Shown here: positions 1-8,133 of the stretch, in pieces
How positions within the stretch are numbered: position 1 is the stretch's first letter
How the letters are laid out: each line of letters begins with the position of its first letter
NCBI GenBank assembly: GCA_965220185.1
Contig: OZ244807.1
Location: forward strand, 1,798,001-1,862,000
Reading direction: 5' to 3'
From: Azotimanducus sp965220185
Lineage (GTDB): Bacteria; Pseudomonadota; Gammaproteobacteria; Pseudomonadales; Azotimanducaceae
Length of the DNA stretch: 64,000 nt
Program-made: the position numbers and the translations under genes
Notes under the pieces: model-generated
Seen by the model: the letters and a program-made list of their open reading frames with translations, nothing else
Told to the model about the DNA's origin: nothing
Databases searched by the model: none

Positions 1-227
1 TCGATGACCGCGGCAGCCTGCAAGTCGGCAAGCGCGCTGATGTCAATATCCTGGACCTCGCGAACCTCGGACTGGAGCCGCTGCAAGTCCACCATGACCT
101 ACCTGCTGGCGGCGGCCGCATCCTGCAGCCAGCGAGAGGGTATCTGAACACGTTTGTCGCTGGCGTCAAAACACGCGAGCGCGACGAGGACACGGGGGCG
201 CGGCCCGGGCGCGTGATTCGAGCTTGA
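1..227 (+). CDS. C-terminal end of an amidohydrolase (D-aminoacylase-like), partial
   Basis: The reading frame is open from the left edge of the window (frame starting at base 3) to a TGA at 225-227. The visible 74 residues begin DDRGSLQVGKRADVNILD, the typical tail of amidohydrolase-family enzymes, where a small beta-sandwich reforms after the metal-dependent barrel and a G-x-x-A-D-hydrophobic motif is followed by a tail containing an R-G-Y-x-x-T-F-V-x-G-V segment. This resembles N-acyl-D-amino-acid deacylases (amidohydrolase family 3). No catalytic residues are visible because the barrel lies outside the window, so the substrate cannot be stated. The SDR gene starts 7 bp downstream on the same strand, suggesting co-transcription. 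Family assignment is fairly safe; the exact enzyme is not. Confidence 0.6.
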   Translation, partial: DDRGSLQVGKRADVNILDLANLGLEPLQVHHDLPAGGGRILQPARGYLNTFVAGVKTRERDEDTGARPGRVIRA

Positions 228-234
228 CGACAAC

Positions 235-1071
235 ATGATTCCTTGGCTCGGCGCGGGCAAGACCGCTGTCGTCACTGGCGGCGCGAATGGCATCGGCCTC
301 GTCGCAGTAGAGCACTTCCTGAGCGCCGGCATGAACGTGGTGATTGCAGACCGCGACGAGCAAGCGCTTAATGCCGCCAAAGAAGCTTTGTCAGCGAGGG
401 ACGGCCAGCTTGTCGCTTTGCCGTGCGATGTCGCCAGCTACGCGGAAGTAGAACAGCTGCGCGCGCAGGTGGGCGAGCAATTTGGCACCGTCCATTGCCT
501 CATGAACAATGCTGGCGCCGCCCTCGGGCGCCCTGAGCCTTGGGAAGACCTCGCCACTTGGAAACGCCAGATCGATGTCAATCTATGGGGCGTTGTCCAT
601 GGATGCCAAGCCTTTGCGCCGCTCATGCAGGATGCCACTGAGTCGGCGGCGATTATCAATACAGGCTCCAAGCAGGGCATCACCAATCCGCCCGGCGGCT
701 ATGCCTACAACCTCTCAAAGGCAGGCGTGCTCGCGTACACGCAAAGCCTTGCCCATGCGCTTCGGCAACGCCCAGACAACCAAATTTCAGTACATTTGCT
801 GGTGCCGGGATTCACATACTCCAATATGATTGCGCGCTTCATTCCAGAACAGCCGCCGGGCGCCTGGACGCCAGGGCAAGTCGTGGATTACATGCTTGCG
901 TCAGTCGAGCGCGGCGACTTTTACATCCTCTGCCCGGACAACGACACGCCGCGTGCGCTCGACAATGCGCGCATTCAATGGAATGCCGACGACATCGTCA
1001 AGAATCGGCCAGCCCTCTCGCGCTGGCACCCTGACTATTCGGCAGAATACGAAGCGTTCGTTCGGCTTTAA
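235..1071 (+). CDS. Short-chain dehydrogenase/reductase (SDR)
   Basis: The gene encodes 278 residues with a classical SDR layout: the cofactor-binding motif TGGANGIG at residues 14-21, NNAG at 91-94, a serine near 145 and the catalytic YxxxK pair at Y158/K162. The acidic residue at the end of beta-2 (ADRD, about residues 38-41) would favour NAD(H), though NADP(H) is not excluded. SDRs oxidise or reduce alcohol/ketone groups on many substrates, and nothing here identifies the substrate. The ATG lies 7 bp after the amidohydrolase stop, so the two probably share a transcript. Its TAA overlaps the convergent uvrB stop codon by 4 bases (1068-1071), leaving no room for a terminator between the genes. 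Confidence 0.85.
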   Translation: MIPWLGAGKTAVVTGGANGIGLVAVEHFLSAGMNVVIADRDEQALNAAKEALSARDGQLVALPCDVASYAEVEQLRAQVGEQFGTVHCLMNNAGAALGRPEPWEDLATWKRQIDVNLWGVVHGCQAFAPLMQDATESAAIINTGSKQGITNPPGGYAYNLSKAGVLAYTQSLAHALRQRPDNQISVHLLVPGFTYSNMIARFIPEQPPGAWTPGQVVDYMLASVERGDFYILCPDNDTPRALDNARIQWNADDIVKNRPALSRWHPDYSAEYEAFVRL

Positions 1072-3071
1072 GCACGCAGCAGCGCGTGTTCGCGAAGCGC
1101 TTGAATTTTGTCGCGGATCGCGGCCGCTTCCTCAAACTCAAGATTCTCTGCGTGCTTGTGCATCTTCGATTCAAGCGCAGATAAAAGCTTGCCAAACGCT
1201 TTCTCGTCACCGAGAGGCAAGTTATTGATTTCCTTAGCGATACTTGCCTTGGCTTCGCGCTCGCTGGCAGGTGTTGCCCGCTCGATAATGTCGATCACCT
1301 TCTTCTCGATGCCTTTCGGCGTGATGCCGTGCTCTCGGTTGAAAGCAAGCTGCTTGTCGCGCCGTCGGTCGGTTTCTTCAATGGCGCGTTTCATCGACCC
1401 CGTGACCACATCAGCGAAGAGAATGGCGCGGCCATTGACGTTGCGGGCGGCGCGGCCAATGGTCTGCACGAGCGAGCGCTCGGCGCGCAGGAAGCCTTCC
1501 TTGTCGGCGTCGAGTATGGCCACGAGGGATACCTCTGGCATGTCGAGCCCCTCGCGCAAAAGATTGATGCCGACCAGCACGTCGAACTCGCCGAGCCGCA
1601 GGTCGCGCACGATTTCAGTGCGCTCGACAGTGTCAATATCCGAGTGCATGTAGCGAACGCGCACGCCCATTTCAGCGAGATACTCGGTGAGATCCTCAGC
1701 CATGCGCTTGGTCAGCGTAGTCACCAGCACACGCTCGCCGCGTCCCACAACCTGTCGAATTTCTTCAAATAGCTGATCGACTTGCGTTGATGCCGGCAGC
1801 ACCTCGACGGCCGGGTCGACGAGGCCGGTCGGACGCACGAGCTGCTCGACGACATGGTCGGAAGTATCGCGCTCAAAATTGCCAGGCGTCGCCGAGACGA
1901 ACACCGTCTGCGGACAAAGCCGCTCCCATTCATCGAACCTCAACGGCCGGTTGTCGAGTGCCGAAGGCAGCCTGAACCCGTACTCGACGAGCGTCTCTTT
2001 GCGCGACCGGTCGCCCTTGTACATGGCACCGAGTTGCGGCACGGTTACATGCGATTCATCGACAAACACAAGCGCATCGGGCGGCAGGTAATCGAATAGC
2101 GTCGGCGGCGGCTCGCCAGGCTCCCTCCCTGACAGGTAGCGCGAATAGTTTTCGATGCCTTTGCAATAGCCAATTTCGCGAATCATCTCAAGGTCGAACC
2201 GCGTCCTCTGCTCGATGCGCTGCGCTTCTAGAAGCTTGCCAGCATTCTTAAACCATGCGATGCGCGCCTCGAGCTCATCGCGAATCAGGTCGGCGGTCTC
2301 GAGCATGCGGCTGCGCGGCGTCACATAGTGCGTCTTTGGGAACACCGTGTGTCTTGGCAGATGCTCGATGACCTCGCCGGTCAAAGGATCAAAGCGGCTG
2401 ATCTGTTCGATGGCTTCGTCAAACAGCTCGATGCGCACCGCAAGCCGCTCTGATTCCGCCGGAAACACATCGATCACATCGCCGCGCACGCGATAGCTGC
2501 CGCGCTGGAAGCTCATGTCGTTGCGCGTGTACTGCAGTTCGGCAAGCCTGACGAGGATGTTGCGCTGAGAAACGGGTTCTCCGGGGACGAGGTGCAGTAC
2601 CATCTTCAGGTAGGATGCCGGATCGCCAAGGCCGTAGATGGCGGAGACCGACGCGACGATGATCGTGTCGCGCCGTTCAATGATGGCTTTTGTGGCCGAG
2701 AGTCGCATCTGCTCGATGTGCTGGTTGATCGAAGCGTCCTTTTCGATATAGAGGTCGCTCGCTGGCACATAGGCTTCTGGCTGATAGTAGTCGTAGTAGG
2801 ACACGAAGTATTCAACGGCGTTCTTTGGAAAATACTCGCGAAACTCAGCGTAGAGCTGCGCGGCGAGAATCTTGTTGGGCGCGAGCACGAGCGCGGGGCG
2901 CTGCTGGCGCTCGATGACATTGGCGACCGTGAAGGTCTTGCCCGAGCCGGTGACGCCGAGCAGGGTTTGGAAACGCAAGCCGTCATTGATGCCTTCGCAC
3001 AATCCGTCGATGGCTTGCGACTGGTCGCCTGCGGGCGCGAATTCCGCGACGACTTGAAGCGGCGTTGACAC
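1068..3071 (-). CDS. uvrB: UvrABC excinuclease subunit B
   Basis: This 667-residue protein is the damage-verification helicase of nucleotide excision repair. It receives lesions from UvrA and recruits UvrC for incision. The Walker A motif GVTGSGKT is at residues 39-46, the tyrosine-rich beta-hairpin (YYDYYQPEAYVP) that inserts between DNA strands is near 92-103, DESHVTVPQ-type helicase motifs and the Q-T-I-G-R-A-A-R-N motif VI are present, and the C-terminal UVR domain (FEEAAAIRDKI) that contacts UvrC ends the protein. Length is normal for the family. The start is a GTG at 3069-3071. The metallophosphoesterase stop lies only 2 bp upstream, so the pair looks like one transcript. The 3' end overlaps the convergent SDR gene by 4 bp. 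Confidence 0.97.
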   Translation of the reverse strand: MSTPLQVVAEFAPAGDQSQAIDGLCEGINDGLRFQTLLGVTGSGKTFTVANVIERQQRPALVLAPNKILAAQLYAEFREYFPKNAVEYFVSYYDYYQPEAYVPASDLYIEKDASINQHIEQMRLSATKAIIERRDTIIVASVSAIYGLGDPASYLKMVLHLVPGEPVSQRNILVRLAELQYTRNDMSFQRGSYRVRGDVIDVFPAESERLAVRIELFDEAIEQISRFDPLTGEVIEHLPRHTVFPKTHYVTPRSRMLETADLIRDELEARIAWFKNAGKLLEAQRIEQRTRFDLEMIREIGYCKGIENYSRYLSGREPGEPPPTLFDYLPPDALVFVDESHVTVPQLGAMYKGDRSRKETLVEYGFRLPSALDNRPLRFDEWERLCPQTVFVSATPGNFERDTSDHVVEQLVRPTGLVDPAVEVLPASTQVDQLFEEIRQVVGRGERVLVTTLTKRMAEDLTEYLAEMGVRVRYMHSDIDTVERTEIVRDLRLGEFDVLVGINLLREGLDMPEVSLVAILDADKEGFLRAERSLVQTIGRAARNVNGRAILFADVVTGSMKRAIEETDRRRDKQLAFNREHGITPKGIEKKVIDIIERATPASEREAKASIAKEINNLPLGDEKAFGKLLSALESKMHKHAENLEFEEAAAIRDKIQALREHALLRA

Positions 3072-3073
3072 AG

Positions 3074-4732
3074 CTAGCGGAGCTGGCTGGTTCCAGTGAT
3101 TTCGATGACCTTGTGCCCATGGTGGGTGCTTCCGAAATCATCGACCGCGACCACCGACAGCAGGTGGGTGCCGGGCGCGAGATCATCCGGCAGATCGCCA
3201 ACCCAGATATGCGTGGACGGCTCTGGCTCGACCCAGGACTTGATGGAATGATTGTTGCGCTCCGAATACTCAAGGTAGCTCGGATCCCGGACAAGCTGGC
3301 GCTGCATCTCAACAGGTTCGCCGTCCCCAACCTGAAACTTGACTTTGGAGCGCGGCCCGCCGTCGAACAGATTGACTAGAACAGCGGCCGCCGCCACTTG
3401 ATCTTCGTTGATGCGCCCGTCATAGAGTTCACCGGGGCGGAAATCGCGATAGGCGCCGCCGGGACCATGATGCGCGGCGTCGAGCATGATGCGCATCTGG
3501 TAGTCGTCTGGATGGCCTGCGGCCTTGAACTTGACGGTCATGTCGGCACCGTCCACTTGCAGGCGGTGATAGCCTCTTGGCGTGCCGTCTCGTTGCAAGG
3601 AAATCGGCAGCGAGTCGGCGTCAAACGGCCCGCTCCACCAACTGCCCGACACGGTTGTCAGCACATGATGGTGGAAGGCGTCCTCGCCAGAGAATCCATC
3701 TTCTTCGTCGAACCAGACATGCTGCGTGGTGTGCGTGTGCCCAGCGACCGAATAGAGGTGCGGATAGTCGCTGATCAGATCAAAGAGCGCCTGTCGGTCT
3801 TTGACGCCGCGCTGATCGCCTTCGTCGCCAGCGCGCGTCAGCAATGGAATGTGCATGGCGAGCACCAGCAGCTTGTCCTTCGGCACATGGGCAAGCTCGG
3901 CTTTCAGCCAGTCAAGCTGACGCGCGCCAAATTTGCCGAAGTAGCCGCCGCTGCCTCTCATGCCGCTCGCATCGCTGCCGCGATAATGCACATCGTCCAA
4001 GACCACGAACACGGCATCGGCATATTCAAAGGCGTAGTAGGGCGGCCCGTACCATCTTGAAAAGGTCTCCAAGGAATAGGCGTCCTCGCTGGCGAGGAAG
4101 TTGAGTTCGTGGTTGCCCGGCACGTTGTACCAGGGCACGCCGATCTGCGCAATCATGCTCGACAGGCGCGGCAGCATGGACAGGTCGTCAAACAGAATGT
4201 CGCCCATGGTCATGCCGAACGCCGCATTGGTGCCGACGAGCTCGTTGACGACGCTGTCCCTGATGTAGTCGAGCTCTTCTTCGGTTTGCGGCTGCGTGTC
4301 GGCGAACAGGATGGCCTCGAAAGCCTTGTCCTCATGCTGACGACGGAGTGGAAAGTCGATTCTTGCAGGCAGCGGGCCGGTCGGGTCGATGCCCTGGTAG
4401 CGAAGTCCCTGCGGCGAACCATTCGGACGATGCAGATAGTAGAACTGCGGCAGCCGGTACTTATTCTGCGGCGTCATATAGCCTGCGGGCTTGGTGATGA
4501 AGACGATGCTGTCGCCGTCGATCTCAAGCTCGTATTCGCCGGAGGCGCTTGTCAGTACAACATCTTCGCCGTTGGAGACGCGCACGCCCGCAATGCCGGG
4601 TTCGCCCGCATCGGGCGCGCGATTGTGGTTGAGGTCGTCGAACACACGCCCAGTGAGCGTATCTGCGATGGCGGGCGGTTTGAATGTGAAGGCAAGGGCG
4701 ATGAGCAGCAAGGTGCCGAACGTGCGCGTCAT
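3074..4732 (-). CDS. Secreted calcineurin-like metallophosphoesterase
   Basis: The chosen ATG (4730-4732) gives a clean signal peptide (MTRTFGTLLLIALAFTF, then an A-x-A-type site) and a 552-residue protein. A longer frame reaching upstream to 4801 exists but would bury the signal sequence. After the signal comes a small SdrD-B/CNA-B-like beta domain (LTGRVFDDLNHNRAPDAGEPG), then the phosphoesterase domain with the metal-binding motifs MGD, GNHE, AMH and GHTHT, and finally a beta-rich C-terminal domain. This three-part order matches the MetallophosN-Metallophos-MetallophosC architecture. It probably acts in the periplasm on phosphoester substrates not identifiable from sequence. uvrB begins 2 bp downstream; co-transcription of a periplasmic phosphatase with a repair gene is unexplained and may only reflect compaction. 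Confidence 0.85.
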   Translation of the reverse strand: MTRTFGTLLLIALAFTFKPPAIADTLTGRVFDDLNHNRAPDAGEPGIAGVRVSNGEDVVLTSASGEYELEIDGDSIVFITKPAGYMTPQNKYRLPQFYYLHRPNGSPQGLRYQGIDPTGPLPARIDFPLRRQHEDKAFEAILFADTQPQTEEELDYIRDSVVNELVGTNAAFGMTMGDILFDDLSMLPRLSSMIAQIGVPWYNVPGNHELNFLASEDAYSLETFSRWYGPPYYAFEYADAVFVVLDDVHYRGSDASGMRGSGGYFGKFGARQLDWLKAELAHVPKDKLLVLAMHIPLLTRAGDEGDQRGVKDRQALFDLISDYPHLYSVAGHTHTTQHVWFDEEDGFSGEDAFHHHVLTTVSGSWWSGPFDADSLPISLQRDGTPRGYHRLQVDGADMTVKFKAAGHPDDYQMRIMLDAAHHGPGGAYRDFRPGELYDGRINEDQVAAAAVLVNLFDGGPRSKVKFQVGDGEPVEMQRQLVRDPSYLEYSERNNHSIKSWVEPEPSTHIWVGDLPDDLAPGTHLLSVVAVDDFGSTHHGHKVIEITGTSQLR

Positions 4733-4912
4733 GGGCAATTCATGGATGAGCAAATGGAGGGCGACCATGCTAACCCATCGAATCGAGGTCGCGTGGGACA
4801 TTTCGAACTACGCCACGCCAACGCAATCCGGCTCGCAAGCGACATGGGAACATCTCAATTCTCTGTGGACTGTCGCTACAATAGCGCGCGTTGGACAGGG
4901 AATTGAGTCGGC

Positions 4913-5668
4913 TTGAGACATTGGCTGATAGTTGCGGCCGCCTTCACGCTCGGCGGCTGCGTCTCGCTTGATGAGCAAGCGCTCGCGCTGAAAGGGCTGC
5001 GCGATGATGTGCGCAGCCTCGGCGAGCAGCTCGACGCGCTCAAGACTTCCTTGAATAATCTGGCAAGCGACGCGCGGCAGACGGAAGAAGTCATGGACGC
5101 TCGACTCGACATGATCGATGTCGCATTGGCGCGTCCGATTCAAGTGCCGCCGCCGGTGTGCGAGTTCCCTGAATTGCCGCAAACTGCGCCAGAGACGATG
5201 ACGTGCGATGCACCCACTGAAGCAGTCTCGCAAAACGGCACCGAGAAAATGACCGTCGGCACAGTCGAGCGTGTGCGCATCACGCCGCCCGGCATCACAA
5301 TGACCGCGCGTATCGACAGCGGTGCCGACTCGAGCTCCTTGAGCGCCGTCAACATGGTGTTTCTTGAGCGCGATGGCGAGGATTGGGTTCGATTCGATCT
5401 CATTGTCGGCGACGAAACGCACACGCTTGAACGGCGCGTGCTTCGCTTTGTGCGTGTTTTCCAGCAATCCGACCCAGCTGGCGTGCGCCGTCCGGTGGTG
5501 CGCTTTCGCATTCAGTTTGGCGACATACTCGGCCTGTTTGAGTTCAACCTTTCTGATCGTCGACATCTTGAGCACCCGGCGATTTTAGGACGCAATTTTC
5601 TGGTCGATCTCGTGGTTGTCGATGTCGCAAAAAAATTCACTCAGTCGCTGCCCGAAATTGGCGAGTAG
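4913..5668 (+). CDS. Retropepsin-like aspartyl protease lipoprotein (RimK-associated family)
   Basis: The best start is a TTG at 4913, which places a lipoprotein signal at the N terminus (RHWLIVAAAFTLGGC, lipobox LGGC with Cys about residue 16). A short alpha-helical stalk with coiled-coil character follows (residues about 20-70). The C-terminal half is a single-domain aspartyl protease fold of the type often annotated as ATP-dependent zinc protease: ARIDSGADSSSL carries the catalytic D-S-G, and the ILGRNFL motif near the end is the conserved partner segment. Retropepsin-like enzymes act as dimers. Three bases separate it from the 7TM gene, and together with the ATP-grasp gene this is the operon arrangement described for predicted amidoligase/peptide-tag systems. 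The substrate is unknown. Confidence 0.8.
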   Translation: MRHWLIVAAAFTLGGCVSLDEQALALKGLRDDVRSLGEQLDALKTSLNNLASDARQTEEVMDARLDMIDVALARPIQVPPPVCEFPELPQTAPETMTCDAPTEAVSQNGTEKMTVGTVERVRITPPGITMTARIDSGADSSSLSAVNMVFLERDGEDWVRFDLIVGDETHTLERRVLRFVRVFQQSDPAGVRRPVVRFRIQFGDILGLFEFNLSDRRHLEHPAILGRNFLVDLVVVDVAKKFTQSLPEIGE

Positions 5669-5671
5669 GCC

Positions 5672-7180
5672 ATGAGTTGGGAGCGATGGTCCTACGCGCT
5701 CGCCGCCGTGCTGCTCGCCGCAGCGGGCGTTGCCATCTCCATGTATCGGCATGCGTACACCGGGATACCGCTCCTGCCGGACGATGAGCGACGTGTCTGG
5801 CAAATTGAAGCGCGTGTCGAGTTCACTGCCGGTGGCGAGCCTGCGGAGGTGCTGCTCACACTCCCGCCCGCACAGGATGGATTCCTGGTCCTGAGCGAGT
5901 CCGGCGCATCTTCCGGGTTTGGCTTTACCGTCGATCGCGCCGGCCCGCAGCGACGAGCGCATTGGACGAAGCGTTCCGCGAGTGGTCAGCAGATACTGTT
6001 CTATCAGATGGACCTTGTTGAAGATCCGCAGCATCGCATTACGCCGGTGATGCCAAGCGAAGTGTCCGAAGCCTATTTTGCAGGGCCTTACACAACCGCT
6101 GCTTCTGAAGTGCTGAACGACTTTCTGCCGAAATCCACAGGCGCCAAATCGCTCGCCGAGCAGCTTGTGCAAGCGATCAACACCAGCCCTTTGAGCCAGA
6201 ACATGCGCCTCTTGCGCCAAGGGCACGAGGCCGCTCCTTTGATTGCAGCCCTGCTCAATCGCGCTGGCATTGCCGCGCGCACTGTCAAGGCGCTGCAACT
6301 CGAAGACGGGCGGCGTCATCAGCCATTGCAGGACTACGTGCAGGTCTGGCACGAGGATGACTGGCTGCTCTACGACCTCGCGCGCGGCAGGCTCGATGAA
6401 ACCACCGATCTGCTCCTGTGGCAGACGGGCACGCCGTCGGTCATCGATGTCGTCGGCGGCAGCCGCAGCCAGGTCAGCTTCTCAATGACCAGTCAGACGC
6501 AGTCGGCATTAAGCTTGTCGCGGCTCACGACCAGCCCGTTTGATCTCTCTTTGCACGATCTGCCAATCGCCGAGCAAGGCATGTTCAAGCTCATCATGAC
6601 GCTGCCTGTCGGCGCGCTCGTCGTGGTGTTCATGCGCCTCGTGGTGGGCATCCGCACATCCGGCACCTTCATGCCAGTGCTTATAGCGCTGACGTTTGTG
6701 CAAACCGAGCTGCTTGCGGGCATGATCGGGCTTGTCGTCGTTGTTGGCGCGGCGTTGCTGCTGCGCTCGTATCTTTCGTCATTGAACTTGTTGCTGGTGG
6801 CGCGCATCGCGACGCTTGTCGTTGTTGTCATCGCGCTGGTGCTGGTGCTCGCAGTGGTGAGCTATCGACTTGGACTCATCAGCGGGCTCGCGATCACGTT
6901 CTTTCCGATGGTCATTCTGGCTTGGACTGTTGAGCGCATGTCAATCCTGTGGGAAGAAGAGGGCGCGGGCGAGGCAATCATTCAGGGAACTGGCAGCCTT
7001 GTTGTCGCAGTCTGCGCCTACGCCATGATGAGCCTTGAGTTGGTCAAGCATCTGGCCTTCAATTTTCCTGAATTGAACCTGCTGGTGCTTGCCGGAATTC
7101 TTCTGCTTGGCCGCTACACCGGCTACCGCTTGACCGAGCTCGTGCGCTTCCTGCCGCTCGCAAGGCGCGAGAGCGAATGA
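5672..7180 (+). CDS. Transglutaminase-like domain fused to a 7-TM membrane domain
   Basis: This 502-residue protein has one N-terminal transmembrane anchor (YALAAVLLAAAGVAISMY). A periplasmic region with a transglutaminase-like fold follows, extending to about residue 270, including a segment like RQGHEAAPLIAALLNRAGIAARTV where active enzymes carry a catalytic cysteine; none is seen at the expected place, so it is probably inactive. The C-terminal part consists of about seven hydrophobic helices (residues about 300-490). This matches the family called inactive transglutaminase fused to 7 transmembrane helices. It starts 3 bp after the aspartyl protease gene and its stop overlaps the ATP-grasp start (ATGA at 7177-7180), so the three are translationally linked. 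A sensing or scaffolding role in the envelope is inference. Confidence 0.85.
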   Translation: MSWERWSYALAAVLLAAAGVAISMYRHAYTGIPLLPDDERRVWQIEARVEFTAGGEPAEVLLTLPPAQDGFLVLSESGASSGFGFTVDRAGPQRRAHWTKRSASGQQILFYQMDLVEDPQHRITPVMPSEVSEAYFAGPYTTAASEVLNDFLPKSTGAKSLAEQLVQAINTSPLSQNMRLLRQGHEAAPLIAALLNRAGIAARTVKALQLEDGRRHQPLQDYVQVWHEDDWLLYDLARGRLDETTDLLLWQTGTPSVIDVVGGSRSQVSFSMTSQTQSALSLSRLTTSPFDLSLHDLPIAEQGMFKLIMTLPVGALVVVFMRLVVGIRTSGTFMPVLIALTFVQTELLAGMIGLVVVVGAALLLRSYLSSLNLLLVARIATLVVVVIALVLVLAVVSYRLGLISGLAITFFPMVILAWTVERMSILWEEEGAGEAIIQGTGSLVVAVCAYAMMSLELVKHLAFNFPELNLLVLAGILLLGRYTGYRLTELVRFLPLARRESE

Positions 7181-8133
7181 CTGTTCTCGCTTCGCCCTGG
7201 GCGCTTCGACAGCAAGGCGTGATCGGCATGAACCGCCGCAACTTCGAACTTGTGGGCGCGCACAACGACCGCAAAGCCTATCCGCTTGTGGATAACAAGC
7301 TCTTCACCAAGCGCCTTGCAGCGAAGGCGGGCATTCCGATGCCGGAGCTGCTTGGAGAGCTTTCGCGCCAGTTCGAGGTGGAAAAAATATCTGAACGCAT
7401 TGCTGACCTTGACAAGTTCGTGATTAAGCCTGCTCAGGGCAGCGGTGGACGCGGCATTCTTGTCATTCACGGTCGCGACAACGACCATTATTTGAAGAGC
7501 AGCGGCGAAGCTGTTTCCACTGCACAGATCAAGCGCTTGCTGACGAACATCATCAGCGGCCTCTATTCGCTCGGCGGACGCATGGATTCAGCCATCATTG
7601 AATCGCTTATTGTCGGCAGCGAGATTTTTTCCAAGATCAGCATAGGCGGCGTGCCGGATATTCGTGTCGTGGTGTTTCAAGGCTATCCGATCATGGCTAT
7701 GCTGCGGCTTGGCACGCTGAAGTCCGAAGGCAAGGCCAATCTGCATCAAGGCGGCATAGGCGTCGGCATTGACCTGCGCACTGGAACGAGCCTTGGCGCG
7801 GTGCAGCACAACAGGCGCATCACGCATCATCCAGACAGCGGCGCGTCGCTTGACGACATTCATATTCCTGACTGGGCGTCGCTGCTCGCGCTCGCCTGCC
7901 GTTGCTTTGACGCCACGAATCTTGGCTACCTCGGCTGCGATATTGTCATGGATGCCAAGGCCGGGCCGCTGCTCCTGGAAATGAACGCACGCCCAGGTCT
8001 CGCTATCCAGATCGCCAATGGCTGCGGCTTGGCGCCGAGGCTGAGCGCCGTGCGGAGGCGCGTGGCCTTCGCGCCGAGTGTTGATGAGCGCGTCGAATTC
8101 GCCCTCAGCGGACTTGGCGGGGTGATCGCTTAG
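7177..8133 (+). CDS. Alpha-L-glutamate ligase-like ATP-grasp protein
   Basis: The protein has 318 residues and an ATP-grasp fold related to RimK-type ligases: a lysine-bearing segment KFVIKPAQGSGGRGILVI (about residues 76-94) for ATP binding, and the Mg-binding CDIVMDAKAGPLLLEMNARPG region (about 250-270). ATP-grasp ligases join a carboxylate to an amine through an acyl-phosphate. Its best-known relatives add glutamate to peptides or proteins, but the substrate of this subfamily has not been established to my knowledge. It overlaps the 7TM gene by 4 bp (ATGA) and completes the three-gene operon beginning at 4913. Its TAG overlaps the convergent sppA stop by 4 bp. No signal peptide is seen, so it should be cytoplasmic, opposite the periplasmic protease. 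Confidence 0.88.
   Translation: MTVLASPWALRQQGVIGMNRRNFELVGAHNDRKAYPLVDNKLFTKRLAAKAGIPMPELLGELSRQFEVEKISERIADLDKFVIKPAQGSGGRGILVIHGRDNDHYLKSSGEAVSTAQIKRLLTNIISGLYSLGGRMDSAIIESLIVGSEIFSKISIGGVPDIRVVVFQGYPIMAMLRLGTLKSEGKANLHQGGIGVGIDLRTGTSLGAVQHNRRITHHPDSGASLDDIHIPDWASLLALACRCFDATNLGYLGCDIVMDAKAGPLLLEMNARPGLAIQIANGCGLAPRLSAVRRRVAFAPSVDERVEFALSGLGGVIA

Noticed and set aside
4808..5575. Minus-strand frame of 255 codons opposite the retropepsin-like gene
   Set aside because: It is a shadow: the plus frame has a lipobox, catalytic DSG and operon context, while this frame has none.
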